Assembly (NCBI GenBank): GCA_016699535.1
Contig: CP064980.1
Location: forward strand, 2,178,001 to 2,242,000
Direction: 5' to 3'
DNA length: 64,000 bases
Source: Myxococcales bacterium
GTDB lineage: Bacteria; Myxococcota_A; Polyangia; Polyangiales; GCA-016699535
Shown here one piece after another: positions 8,977 to 18,405 of the stretch (the stretch's first letter is position 1; each line of letters begins with the position of its first letter). A program made the translations under genes and the position numbers. Under the pieces are notes generated by a model, which was not told the DNA's origin, did no database searches, and saw only the letters and a list, made by a program, of their open reading frames with translations.

Positions 8977-10092
8977 ATGATCATTGTCCTTGAAGCAAAA
9001 GTTAAAAATCGGCAGCGTATTGTAGATGAGGTCCTCAATTTGGCTTCTCACTATGAAGGTGTTAGCGCAAAGCCCTACGAGTTTTCTGGTACAGGTCATA
9101 CCTTTACTGAGATTCACTTGATTGGCTCGACAGCGGCTGTGCCTACATCCCCTTTTGAGTCCCTGCCAGGAGTGTTGCGGGTCGTTCGCGTTTCTACCAA
9201 GTATCGACTTATTGGACGTCACGATGCGGACGAATTGCAAAACGTTGGCTTCGAATACAACGGGGTTAGGTTCGGGGATGATCATTTGAATATCTTCGCC
9301 GGATTATGTGCGGTGGATACCAAAGAGCACGTTGAGATGACGATGGCTGCGCTCAAAGAACAGGGCATTGTCACTACGCGCATGGGCGCTTACAAACCGC
9401 GAACCAGTCCTTATGATTTCCAAGGCCTGGGCAAGGCTTGTTTGCCTTATGTTTTTGAGCTCGCTGGCAAATACGGCGTTCGCGTTGTGAGCATGGAAGT
9501 TACCGATGCTCGCCACATCGATGAGATTCGCGAGGCGCTTGAGCAAAGCGGCAAGGCAACTGGAGTCATGCTGCAAATCGGAACACGTAATGCACAAAAC
9601 TTTGAGCTCTTGCGTACGGTGGGTGAGCAAAAAGAATTTCCTGTGCTTTTCAAACGTGGCATGGGGATCACGCTCGAAGAATCACTTAATGCCTGCGAGT
9701 ACATTGCGAGTGAAGGCAATCCCAACATTGTGTTTTGTTTGCGAGGCGTAAAGAGCTTGATGGCCGCTCCACATCGTAACCTAGTTGATTTTGGTCATGT
9801 TCCAGTTGTCCGCAGGCAAACGCGTTTGCCCGTGTGTGTCGATCCCTCACACAGCGTGGGCAAAGCTTCCGTTGCGCCCGATGGCATTATGGATATCTTT
9901 CACGTCACAGGGCAGGGCATCATCGCTGGCGCAACGATGGTCTTGGTTGATTTTCATCCACGTAAAGAAGTCGCCCTTTGCGACGGTCCCCAGGCCCTGG
10001 ACCTAGAGCAACTCGCGCAATTCAACCACTACGCAAAAACCATCCGAAACTGCTACAAATCTCTAGTTCAAGACCTCACTCCCGCAGCTTAG
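8977..10092 (+). CDS. aroF: 3-deoxy-7-phosphoheptulonate synthase (DAHP synthase, type I-beta)
   Basis: 371 residues: an N-terminal ferredoxin-like regulatory domain (~1-80), then the KDO8P/DAHP synthase barrel. Characteristic motifs are KPRTSPYDFQGLG, IGTRNAQNFELL, FKRGMG and DPSHSVGKA. It condenses phosphoenolpyruvate with erythrose 4-phosphate as the first step of the shikimate pathway. One departure: the usual AGPCSVE start of the barrel reads AGLCAVD here. No other aromatic-pathway gene is adjacent. Hairpin element E3 starts 20 bp after the stop and could shape the 3' end of its mRNA. Confidence 0.92.
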   Translation: MIIVLEAKVKNRQRIVDEVLNLASHYEGVSAKPYEFSGTGHTFTEIHLIGSTAAVPTSPFESLPGVLRVVRVSTKYRLIGRHDADELQNVGFEYNGVRFGDDHLNIFAGLCAVDTKEHVEMTMAALKEQGIVTTRMGAYKPRTSPYDFQGLGKACLPYVFELAGKYGVRVVSMEVTDARHIDEIREALEQSGKATGVMLQIGTRNAQNFELLRTVGEQKEFPVLFKRGMGITLEESLNACEYIASEGNPNIVFCLRGVKSLMAAPHRNLVDFGHVPVVRRQTRLPVCVDPSHSVGKASVAPDGIMDIFHVTGQGIIAGATMVLVDFHPRKEVALCDGPQALDLEQLAQFNHYAKTIRNCYKSLVQDLTPAA

Positions 10093-10111
10093 TTATGACA
10101 AGACATCTCGG

Positions 10112-10252
10112 GACCTTAGGGGCAAGAGGGTCCCACTCCTGGGCTTTCAAGATCACTCGGTTGGCGTATTCAGCGGGGCTCTATCTTTCCGATTCTAACT
10201 TCGAGCGCTCTGGGCAGATGCCCATCCGTGGGACCCTCTTGCCCCTAAGGTC
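10112..10252 (+). repeat. Hairpin element E3 (pair 2, left)
   Basis: Perfect 25-bp arms at 10112-10136 and 10228-10252, beginning GACCTTAGGGGCAAG. The core CTTTCAAGATCAC starts at 10144, and the pair-2 motif GCGCTCTGGGCAGATGCCC is at 10205-10223; the motif contains its own small palindrome GGGCA/TGCCC. It sits directly after aroF. Confidence 0.85.
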
Positions 10253-10342
10253 AACGCCATATGGAGTAACTCACGTAGTCAATTTTGTTTTGTCCCAAGC
10301 AAGCTATTTTTGATGGAGGCACGGAAAGCTAAGCAATGGGCT

Positions 10343-10474
10343 GCGCTAGAGGAGGTCTTGGGTGTAGGGGCATCTGCCCAGAGCGCCGGAAGAGCATAGC
10401 TTGATGTAGGGTGTGAGGGTGCATGCTGTCCAGATAGTCTTGAAAGCCCCGGAACCCAAGACCTCCTCTAGCGC
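10343..10474 (-). repeat. Hairpin element E4 (pair 2, right)
   Basis: Perfect 21-bp arms at 10343-10363 and 10454-10474 (GCGCTAGAGGAGGTC at the left end). The reversed core ATAGTCTTGAAAG is near 10434. The pair-2 motif at 10368-10386 is the exact 19-bp reverse complement of 10205-10223 in E3. It ends 16 bp before the stop of the minus-strand deoxyhypusine synthase-like gene. The 90 bp between E3 and E4 shows nothing else recognisable. Confidence 0.85.
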
Positions 10475-10490
10475 GACACCCTTGGCAGTA

Positions 10491-11488
10491 TTAACTTTTT
10501 GCGGCTAGCACGTAAGCGAAAATCAGCGGCGCTACGATGGTTGCGTCGGACTCGATCATGTACTTGGGCGTATCGGCTGCAAGTTTGCCCCAAGTGATTT
10601 TTTCATTGGGTACAGCGCCGCTGTAGGAGCCGTAGGAAGTCGTACTATCGCTGATCTGACAGAAATAGCCCCATAAAGGCACTTCCCAGAGCAGGTCTTG
10701 TCGCATTAAAGGGACTGCGCAGATGGGAAAGTCTCCAGCGATGCCACCACCGATTTGGAAAAAACCAATCGACGATTTGGGTGCTGTTTCTTTGTACCAC
10801 TCAAGCAAAGCTTTCATGGCGTGCAAACCGGTTTTTACGGTGTTGAGGTTTTAACTTTGCCTTCAATGTGACGTGCTACAAAAATGTTGCCTAAGGTTGA
10901 GTCTTCCCAGCCCGGAACAAAGATCGGGAGATTCTTTTCGGCGGCAGCAAGCAGCCATGAATGTTTAGGATCGATTTGGTAGTCTTTTTCTAGAACCTTA
11001 CTAAGCAGCAGTTCGTAGAAAAACTCATGAGGGAAGCGCGGCTTTTCCTCCTGATCGGCTTTCTGCCAGAGCTTTAATATGGGTTTTTCGATGTGTCTGA
11101 AGGCTTCTTCTTCGGGGATACAGGTATCGGTAACGCGATTCAGGCCCTTGGCAGCGAGGTCTGCTTCGTCTTGATCCGAGAGGGTGCGCCAGTTCGGCAA
11201 ACGCTTGTAGTGCTCGTGAGCTACGAGATTGAAGACATCTTCTTCAAGGTTGGCTCCTGTACAGGTGATGGCGCCAACTTTGCCGGTCCGAATCATTTCC
11301 GCCAAGCTGATGCCAAGCTCAGCCGTGCTCATGGCCCCCGCTAAAGTTAGCATCATCTTGCCACCCTGATTCAGGTGCTCAATCCAGCCTTGTGCAGCAT
11401 CTTTGAGCGAAGCTGCATTGAAGTGTCGGTAGTGTTGATCTATGAAGCGCGCAACGGCTTCGATGTCGTTCTTCGATGTGTCTTTCAT
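10491..11488 (-). pseudogene. Deoxyhypusine synthase-like protein, frameshifted
   Basis: The 5' part (11488-10835) encodes the N-terminal two thirds of a deoxyhypusine synthase family protein (LAGAMSTAELG, GANLEEDVFNLVAH, NLPIFVPGWEDSTLGN). The 3' part (ending 10491) has IGGGIAGDFPICAVP and ITWGKL, which holds the family's catalytic lysine. The two are joined by a -1 shift in a T run (A run on the coding strand) at 10849-10852. Restoring one base gives a continuous ~330-residue enzyme. In eukaryotes the family modifies eIF5A; bacterial members are thought to act on polyamines, for example as homospermidine synthases. The substrate here is unknown. Confidence 0.75.
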
Positions 11489-11509
11489 GGCCGAAGAGGT
11501 ATAACTTTC

Positions 11510-13504
11510 TTAGGGCACAAAATCGATACACGTTTTAATCAGCTCGAGATTTTTGATTTTTGGCAGCACATCGGGGTTATTGCTGCGCAGGGAGAGCTCA
11601 ATTTGCATGTATTTGCCAGTCGGTTGGGGATCGGCAAAAGCGATCGCCTGGCCAACCTGGGGTACGTCAATTTCATCGCTCCATTCGGCGTCCAAAAGCG
11701 CAGCCTCGGTCGAAGCCGTGCGATAGCGAAGGGTTACCGGAGTCTCTGCGGTGATCGTTCCTTCGGATACCACGAAACCTTCCCACTGGGTGGTTTCACT
11801 ACCACCGGTGCAGCCCATCGCGTTGAAGCGGTACGTGCCACCCTCAGCGATGAAGTTGAGGTTGAAGCCGGTAAAGTCGCTGTAGGTGTAGGGGAGGGTT
11901 CCCACCGGTTGGGTGTTCCAAGTGATGCCGTCAAAGTCTGCAAAAGCAGCCCGGCCATTGTTTTCATAACAAACGGTCCAAATTTTATCGTTCGCGGTCA
12001 CGCCCACACCAACGGGTTGATTACAACCAACTGCGTTGAATTGGTCGGCGAGGGTCAAATCGTAGTTGAACTTCAGAACGCGCTGTGCGCTCCCCCCCCC
12101 AAAACCGTAATTTGCGTGACTCACTCCGATCCAAATGTAATCACGGCTAACAGCGATACCTCGACCGGTTCCATAGCTGCCGCTTGCGACCGTTGCAAAC
12201 TCTTGTGTTTCTGGATTGTATCGAACAAGGATATCACTCCCGCTCTCTGAGGATGCGACGTAGATATTGCCATCACGATCAGCTGTTATTCCATAGCCGA
12301 CGTCGCCATTGGGAAGGTCTGTCGCAAAAACAAACGCTGAACCATCGGCTTCAACGTAACCGATGCCGCGCTTACCAACACGACTGATCCACCAGATACG
12401 CCCTTGCACGTCTGTAACGCCGCCGTAAGGGGAAAACCCAGCCAAGTCTGTGTTCGTAAAGACAATTTCTGAATTGTTAGCACGTTTGGCCTTCTCGCCC
12501 GTGTAGGGGTCAAGGGCCACGATACCTCGTTTATTAGCGTCCCATTGGGAGTTGAGACCCACCCATACCCAGCCCGCAGCACCGTCGCGGTTTTTTCCGA
12601 CCGCGAGTGCACGCGGAATCGAGTCATTCGCCGCTGCATCGGAGGTCCATAGAATACATTCATCCTCTGGGCCAACAAACTCATTTGGGTCATTGATATC
12701 AATGGTGCCGTCATCGTTCGCGTCATGACTGGTTTGAATACCGGCTTGCCCATTGCGTTCGTCACAGTGATTCGTTTTCTCTTCTTCGGTACTCCAATCT
12801 GCGAGTTTCGTTACGGTAGCGCCAGTATTAAACCCTCGATTCGAAACGTACGCATTGCCTTCTTGATCAATTGCCGTACGTGACGGACAGTTGCCAGTCG
12901 TTCCGTGGAAACCGTTGCAATCAACAGCCAGGTTCCAGGTAGAGGCACTGTGGGTGGTCACGCCACTGCCGGTTACTTTGGTTGTAATGCCTTTGGCAAT
13001 CACAGACGGGTAGCGAGCCAATTCTTTTCCGGTTTCGGCGTCGAGTTTGGAAACAGTTCCTTCGCTCGAATTGGCAACCCAGACATGAAAATATTGCTTG
13101 TTGGTTTGGCTAATGGTGAGGGCTCCGTCCTCATCAATAACGATTCCTCCGCCGGAGTTGTTGTCATCGGGCGTATCCCAGCTGCCTGCTCCGCCACTGC
13201 CATCGGACGGAGGGTAGCTGTCCGAGCTGCAATTGAGTTTTGGAGCACTTGCGCAGTCGCCGCCACAAAGCATGTCGGCGTTTTCGTCGATGTCGCCATC
13301 GCAGTCGTTGTCCTGGCCGTCACAAAGTTCGGGGCTACCATTGTTGGCGTTGGTATCGTCACACACGACAGGCGTAATGCCGTCCATGGATCCATCTGCG
13401 CCAGCGTCGCCCTGGTCTGCTCCGTTTTTACTTCCACTGCAGCTCACGGTCATCCATAACGAGCACAAAAACAGGATTGAATAGAAACGAAAGCGAATTG
13501 ACAT
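11510..13504 (-). CDS. MopE-motif beta-propeller lipoprotein, paralogue A
   Basis: 664 residues. A lipoprotein signal (ILFLCSLWMTVSC) is followed by a low-complexity linker and a Cys/Asp-rich MopE-type motif (CDGQDNDCDGDIDENA) that looks calcium-binding. Then come repeated blade-like segments (HVWVANSSEGTVSKLD, GYGITADRDGNIYVA, VGVGVTANDKIWTVCYE) of the NHL/virginiamycin-lyase-like propeller type. Probably an outer-membrane or secreted protein. The next gene upstream on this strand is a close paralogue 23 bp away, pointing to tandem duplication and probable co-transcription. Ligand or enzymatic activity unknown. Confidence 0.75.
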   Translation of the reverse strand: MSIRFRFYSILFLCSLWMTVSCSGSKNGADQGDAGADGSMDGITPVVCDDTNANNGSPELCDGQDNDCDGDIDENADMLCGGDCASAPKLNCSSDSYPPSDGSGGAGSWDTPDDNNSGGGIVIDEDGALTISQTNKQYFHVWVANSSEGTVSKLDAETGKELARYPSVIAKGITTKVTGSGVTTHSASTWNLAVDCNGFHGTTGNCPSRTAIDQEGNAYVSNRGFNTGATVTKLADWSTEEEKTNHCDERNGQAGIQTSHDANDDGTIDINDPNEFVGPEDECILWTSDAAANDSIPRALAVGKNRDGAAGWVWVGLNSQWDANKRGIVALDPYTGEKAKRANNSEIVFTNTDLAGFSPYGGVTDVQGRIWWISRVGKRGIGYVEADGSAFVFATDLPNGDVGYGITADRDGNIYVASSESGSDILVRYNPETQEFATVASGSYGTGRGIAVSRDYIWIGVSHANYGFGGGSAQRVLKFNYDLTLADQFNAVGCNQPVGVGVTANDKIWTVCYENNGRAAFADFDGITWNTQPVGTLPYTYSDFTGFNLNFIAEGGTYRFNAMGCTGGSETTQWEGFVVSEGTITAETPVTLRYRTASTEAALLDAEWSDEIDVPQVGQAIAFADPQPTGKYMQIELSLRSNNPDVLPKIKNLELIKTCIDFVP

Positions 13505-13527
13505 AGAAAACTCCAGCGAAAATAAAA

Positions 13528-15570
13528 TCAGAAAACTTGTTCGGTACAGGTCTTAATCAACTGTACATTTTTTACTTTGGGAAGAACATCGGGTTCTGAG
13601 GTGCTCATGCTGAGTTCGAGTTGAAGATAAGCGCCTTCGGGCTTGGGCTCGGCAAAGCTAACAACTTGTCCGATTTCTTCGGCATCATAATAGTCCGACC
13701 AAGTGGCATCGGAAAGTGCATTTTCGGTGTTTGCACTGCGCACTTTGAGCTTGACCGTTGTAGCGGCGGGAATGGAACCCTCGGAAATCACAAAGCCTTC
13801 CCAGCGCGTAGTTTGTCCGGATCCAGCGCAACCTTCGGCAATAAAACGATAACTACCATCTTCTGCAATGAAGTTAAGATTGTAACCGGTAAAGTCGCTG
13901 TAAGTGTAGGGTGTTGGTCCAACAGGATGGGTTTTCCAGTTGACTCCGTCGAAAAATGCGGCATCGCCGACTGAAATATTACCATAGTCTGGATGCACAA
14001 CATCTTTTTGGCAAATCGCCCAAATTAGATTGTTGGCGGTAATACCCACGCCCACGGGTGCTTCGCACTGGATGCTATTGTGTTGTTCCACCAGGCTCAA
14101 GTCGCTTAGCTTGAATTGAAGTACGCGTTGCGCCAGCGAAGCGGCTACAGCATTTTGCCCTTCGTTATCCGGGGTGCGGCCGTTGTGGCTTACGCCAACC
14201 CAAATATGTTCGCGGTTCACCGTACTACCGCGCCCGTATCCGTAGTACAGGTCTGGATCCGATCCGATCTTGGCGCTCACACCAGTGTACTCTTGGGTGT
14301 TCGGGTTGTATCGCAAGAAAATGTCCTCACCGCCCGTCACCGCGACATAAATGTTGCCGTCTCGATCAGCGGTGATGCCATAGCCAAGGTCCTTGTTTGG
14401 TAGATTTCCGACGTAATGAAAGGCTTTGGTATCAGTATCGATGTAGGCAAGTCCTAGGTTTCCGCCACGAGACATAAACCAGATTCGGCCTTGCACGTCG
14501 GTTACCGCGCCATAGGTTGAAATTTCATTGATGGCCGCATGCCCAAATTTGATTTCACTATCATCTGAGCGCTTAGCGGGCAGCCCGGTGTACGGATCGA
14601 GTGCCCAAATGGCCCGAGCGTCAGGATGGTCTGCTCCAAACATGCCGACCCAAACGAAACCTGCCGCCCCGTCGCGGTTTTTACCTACAGCAAGCGCTCG
14701 CGGGGTAGCGCCGGTTCCCCCTACGTTTCGGGTCCACAAAATGCATTCGTCTGCGGGTCCAATGAATTCTTCCGGATCGTTGACGTCAATTCGACCGTCG
14801 CCGTTTTTGTCGTGGCTGGTTTGAATGCCATCGGTTCCGTTGCGGTCATCGCAGTTCTGTAGTTTTTCGGCGTCGTTTAGGTAGTCGGCGTATTTTGTGA
14901 TAGTACCTTGCGCGAAAAAAGCGCGATTGGCGACGTAGGCGTTGCCGTCTTGGTCAAGAGACGTTCGTGAGGGGCAATTGCCGGTTACTTGGCTATAGCT
15001 GCCGCAAGCAACGTTCCATGCCAAAGCCCCATGGTTCATGGTGCCCACCTTCGTGGTGATGCCGTTAGCAATCACGCTCGGATAGCGCGCGACTTCCTTG
15101 CCGGTTTCAGCATCGAGTTTGGAAACGGTGCCTTCGCCGGTGTTGGCTACCCAAACGTGCATGTATTTTTGACTGCTTTGGCTCAGCGTTAGGGCGCCGT
15201 CTTCATCAAGGATAATTCCTCCGCCCGAGTTATCCGAATTGGGCTCTCCCCAGCTTCGAGTGCCGTTTGCATCGCTTTGCGGCGGGTAGGTTTGTGCGCT
15301 GCAGCTCGGAGCAGGATTGGTTGAACAATTATCGCTGCACAGCATATCGGCGTTTTCATCGATTTGTCCGTCGCAGTCATTGTCTTGGCCATCACAGTAT
15401 TCGGGGGTGTCGTTGTTTGCGTTGCTCTCGTCGCACACGACCGAAGCATCGGGATTGCCTGTGCCCTTCGGGCTGCGGTCTTTTCCGCCACAGTTGAGTA
15501 ATAAAACAAAACTAAATAGCCATGCAAAACGATAGTTGCGCGGGGGCAGTAGAATACTACTTCGAATCAT
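13528..15570 (-). CDS. MopE-motif beta-propeller lipoprotein, paralogue B
   Basis: 680 residues, collinear with the downstream paralogue at 11510-13504. It shares the signal peptide and lipobox (FVLLLNC), the motif CDGQDNDCDGQIDENA, the linker ending SGGGI, the segment GTVSKLDAETGKE and the same propeller blades. It differs by an insertion near its blade around RTPDNEGQNAVAAS. First gene of the two-gene unit. Surface-exposed by inference; function unknown. The 220 bp upstream to the HtrA start has no strong signal. Confidence 0.75.
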   Translation of the reverse strand: MIRSSILLPPRNYRFAWLFSFVLLLNCGGKDRSPKGTGNPDASVVCDESNANNDTPEYCDGQDNDCDGQIDENADMLCSDNCSTNPAPSCSAQTYPPQSDANGTRSWGEPNSDNSGGGIILDEDGALTLSQSSQKYMHVWVANTGEGTVSKLDAETGKEVARYPSVIANGITTKVGTMNHGALAWNVACGSYSQVTGNCPSRTSLDQDGNAYVANRAFFAQGTITKYADYLNDAEKLQNCDDRNGTDGIQTSHDKNGDGRIDVNDPEEFIGPADECILWTRNVGGTGATPRALAVGKNRDGAAGFVWVGMFGADHPDARAIWALDPYTGLPAKRSDDSEIKFGHAAINEISTYGAVTDVQGRIWFMSRGGNLGLAYIDTDTKAFHYVGNLPNKDLGYGITADRDGNIYVAVTGGEDIFLRYNPNTQEYTGVSAKIGSDPDLYYGYGRGSTVNREHIWVGVSHNGRTPDNEGQNAVAASLAQRVLQFKLSDLSLVEQHNSIQCEAPVGVGITANNLIWAICQKDVVHPDYGNISVGDAAFFDGVNWKTHPVGPTPYTYSDFTGYNLNFIAEDGSYRFIAEGCAGSGQTTRWEGFVISEGSIPAATTVKLKVRSANTENALSDATWSDYYDAEEIGQVVSFAEPKPEGAYLQLELSMSTSEPDVLPKVKNVQLIKTCTEQVF

Positions 15571-15790
15571 GATTTTCCTTACTTTGGTGCACCAAGTCCT
15601 ACAATGCAGCCAGGTTGCACTAGTATACGATTAACATAAACCTGACGCCAGGCGATACGATTCCTGAATGCTTGGCGCTATAATTTACAACGATTTTACC
15701 GCCATAGCAGTGAAAAAAAACATTAAAAGGGAATACTTTCTTCGGATCGTTGGTTATGGTTCAAAAATACTTAAATCCAATGGGGGCAGT

Positions 15791-17296
15791 ATGCGTTTTT
15801 CGCTTGGTAAAGGTCGATCGTGGCAGAGCCGAAGTTTGGTAGCTGTGTGGGTTGCGAGCTTGGTTTTCAGTAGTTTTGCATGTTTGCATGGCTCTGAAGC
15901 TCAGGCGGTGGATCCTGGTGCAAAAGATAAAGGACCAAAAGCACAATCGGTGAGCGATACGATTTCGTTGCAAGCGAGCCGAGGCCCGGTGGCCGATGCC
16001 CAACGTTTAGGTGACGCTGTTTCTGTTGTTGCAGAGCAAGTCTCTCCGGCGGTTGTCAGCATGCGAGTTGAGACAAAGCAAAAAACCCCTGATAATCCAT
16101 TTCAGTTTTTCTTTGGGCCTTTTGGACAACAGGGTCAGCAACCGGATGAGCGAGTCGTTCGCGGTAGTGGATCAGGCGTCGTTATACGCCCGGATGGCTA
16201 TATCCTAACCAACAATCACGTGGTCGATAACGCTACGCGTATTGAAGTTATGTTTCATGACAAGCGGAGCTTTGTGGGCAAAGTTGTGGGGACCGATCCG
16301 GCAACAGACCTTGCTGTCGTCAAAATCGATGCGAAGGGGCTGCCTTATGCATCCTTTGCGGATACCAATAAAGCACGTGTTGGTCAGTGGGTCGTTGCAA
16401 TAGGATCACCTTTTGGTTTGGACTATACCGTAACCGCAGGCGTGCTGAGCGCTGTTGGACGCGGCGGCATCGGCGCCAATGAGATAGAAGATTATCTGCA
16501 AACGGACGCAAGTATTAATCCTGGCAACTCCGGTGGTCCTCTTGTGAATCTTAAAGGTGAGGTGTTGGGAATCAACACGATGATTGTAGGACGAGGTACG
16601 GGTATCGGCTTTGCAGTTCCGGCGAGTCTTGCGCGCAACGTAAGCGATCAAATCATCTCGCACGGAACAGTAAAACGTGCATGGATCGGCGTGGGTTTTC
16701 AGGAACTAACGCCGGAGCTTGCAAGTCAGTTTGGTGTGAGCAAAGCCGATGGGGCTTTAGTAAGTAATGTCGAGCCGGGTGGTCCTGCTTCTAAATCAGG
16801 CGTCAAAACTGGCGATATTATCGTTTCGGTTGACGGGGCTCCGGTTACAGAAGGACGTGATTTGCTTCGCAATGTGCTTCGCAAAAAAGTAGGTAGTAAG
16901 ATTGCTTTAGGAGTCGTGCGAAACAAAAAAACACTTAAGCTCTATCTCGTGACTGGAGAGCGACCGAACGAGCAAGGCGCTGCTGTGGGTGTGAAAGCTT
17001 CTCCTTCAGGTGCTGCTGCGCCAGGATTTGGTCTGCAGGTTCAGCCTCTTTCGCCACGTCTTGCCGAACAGTTGGGGGTAGCGGTAAAGAATGGCTTGGT
17101 TGTTACTGAGGTAGAGAGTGGGTCGCCTGCCGAACGCGCAGGGTTGCGTAAAGGTGATGTGATTAGTGAAGCTGACCACAAGTTAACCTCAACGCTTGCT
17201 CATCTGAATCAGGCGCTTAGTGATGGAAAAGCGTTGTTGCGAGTGCTTCGTAAAGACCGGAGCTTCTTTGCGGTATTGTTAAAAGATACAAACTAA
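15791..17296 (+). CDS. HtrA/DegP-type periplasmic serine protease with two PDZ domains
   Basis: About 501 residues. The catalytic triad is visible as TNNHVVDNA (His), TDLAVVKID (Asp) and NPGNSGGPL (Ser). Two PDZ domains follow (around DGALVSNVEPGGPA and NGLVVTEVESGSPA). This is the DegP/DegQ/Do layout, for degradation or chaperoning of misfolded envelope proteins. The ATG at 15791 is chosen because it opens a signal peptide and follows a G-rich ribosome site; an upstream in-frame start at 15668 would put ~40 non-signal residues in front. The signal ends near a Cys (FSSFAC), so it may be a lipoprotein. Confidence 0.92.
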   Translation: MRFSLGKGRSWQSRSLVAVWVASLVFSSFACLHGSEAQAVDPGAKDKGPKAQSVSDTISLQASRGPVADAQRLGDAVSVVAEQVSPAVVSMRVETKQKTPDNPFQFFFGPFGQQGQQPDERVVRGSGSGVVIRPDGYILTNNHVVDNATRIEVMFHDKRSFVGKVVGTDPATDLAVVKIDAKGLPYASFADTNKARVGQWVVAIGSPFGLDYTVTAGVLSAVGRGGIGANEIEDYLQTDASINPGNSGGPLVNLKGEVLGINTMIVGRGTGIGFAVPASLARNVSDQIISHGTVKRAWIGVGFQELTPELASQFGVSKADGALVSNVEPGGPASKSGVKTGDIIVSVDGAPVTEGRDLLRNVLRKKVGSKIALGVVRNKKTLKLYLVTGERPNEQGAAVGVKASPSGAAAPGFGLQVQPLSPRLAEQLGVAVKNGLVVTEVESGSPAERAGLRKGDVISEADHKLTSTLAHLNQALSDGKALLRVLRKDRSFFAVLLKDTN

Positions 17297-17305
17297 AGTT
17301 GGTTC

Positions 17306-17575
17306 TTAGTCGCGGTCCATCAGGGTAATGGGGATATCCATGGCCAGGGCTTCGAGAAAGTCGTCGATTTCCCCACCGCGGCCCTCTGGGAAGGATAGGG
17401 AAATCAAGCCATCGTCATGGCTGTGCCAGGTGCTTAGCCCTTCGTAACCTTCCAAAATAAACCGAAAATAGGCGATTTGGCTTTTTTCCAGTCGAATGTA
17501 TTGGGATTTCATCTGGGACATGGGGCAGCGAAAGCCTTTGGGCGCCTTTTTTGACGTCGATTGGCTTAGCTTCAT
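17306..17575 (-). CDS. Small DUF4911-like protein
   Basis: 89 residues, or ~68 if translation starts at the internal ATG near 17512. The core (YIRLEKSQIAYFRFILEGYEGL, shortened here) resembles the small DUF4911 family known from Deltaproteobacteria, recalled from memory rather than searched. No signal peptide; likely cytosolic. Divergent from cpoB with 17 bp between the starts. Function unknown. Confidence 0.5.
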   Translation of the reverse strand: MKLSQSTSKKAPKGFRCPMSQMKSQYIRLEKSQIAYFRFILEGYEGLSTWHSHDDGLISLSFPEGRGGEIDDFLEALAMDIPITLMDRD

Positions 17576-17592
17576 ACCATGTCCCGGAAGCG

Positions 17593-18405
17593 ATGGGTAC
17601 GAAGCATAGTCTACTAATGATCAGTATGTTGACGGCTTGTAGTGGAGGTCATGAAGATGCCTCGGATACAGCCAATTCCTCTGCAGAAACGACTCAGGGG
17701 AGCGAAGTCAGTGAACTACGTCTGGACAACCAAGAACAGCAGGAGCGCATTCGCGAGCTCGAGAGTCGTATTGCATTGATTGAATCCGAAGCTCGGGAAC
17801 TTCGCACTGTCATGGCTTCTGATACGCCTGCTAAGGGGCAAACCGTGGTCATTTCACGACAGGACCCCCATGAGACGGACTCCGATGTTGCCGCTGAGGA
17901 GTGGAACAGTTCAGAAGAGGACGACAGTCTTGATGCGCAAGCGGACGGGCCTCGACCGATGCTGCGTCTTTATGGAGCTCCATCACTCGGCAGCTACGAG
18001 GAAGGCACTGCTGCTCCCCAGGCCAACTCGGCAAAGCACCCTAGTATTGAGCACTACCTTGCTGCACTGACGCTTGTTAGCAAACGTCACTATGCACAAG
18101 CTTATGAGGGCTTTGCTTCCTTTTTGAAAAAATACCCGAAGCATCCTTATGCAGACAACGCCCTCTATTGGATGGGTGAAGTGCGCTATGCCATGGGACA
18201 ATACGAATTGGCGATTAAAGAGTTTGAACTTGCACTTCGCTATTTTCCAAAGGGTAATAAAATCTCAGACGTTATCTTGAAAATGGCCTATTCTTATTCG
18301 CGTATTGGCAATGCGAAAAAGGCGGGTTATTATTTTCGAAAGTTGACTGAAGAATACCCCGATAGCCGCGCTGCGATGATAGCAGCAGGGCAGGAGGCGT
18401 CGTGA
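17593..18405 (+). CDS. cpoB: CpoB/YbgF-type tol-pal coiled-coil TPR lipoprotein
   Basis: About 270 residues. A short lipoprotein signal (MISMLTACS) is followed by a coiled coil (NQEQQERIRELESRIALI), an acidic linker, and C-terminal tetratricopeptide repeats (YAQAYEGFASFLKKYP, YADNALYWMGEVRYAMGQY). This is the domain order of CpoB/YbgF, which in E. coli links peptidoglycan synthesis with Tol-Pal during outer-membrane constriction. No tol or pal gene is adjacent in the window. Its stop overlaps the next start by 4 bp, so the LysM gene is probably translationally coupled. Confidence 0.8.
   Translation: MGTKHSLLMISMLTACSGGHEDASDTANSSAETTQGSEVSELRLDNQEQQERIRELESRIALIESEARELRTVMASDTPAKGQTVVISRQDPHETDSDVAAEEWNSSEEDDSLDAQADGPRPMLRLYGAPSLGSYEEGTAAPQANSAKHPSIEHYLAALTLVSKRHYAQAYEGFASFLKKYPKHPYADNALYWMGEVRYAMGQYELAIKEFELALRYFPKGNKISDVILKMAYSYSRIGNAKKAGYYFRKLTEEYPDSRAAMIAAGQEAS

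Noticed and set aside
10112..10474. Elements as ordinary rho-independent terminators
   Set aside because: Arms are 21-27 bp with a ~80-90 base conserved interior and no T run after the stem; E2 is not at a gene 3' end.
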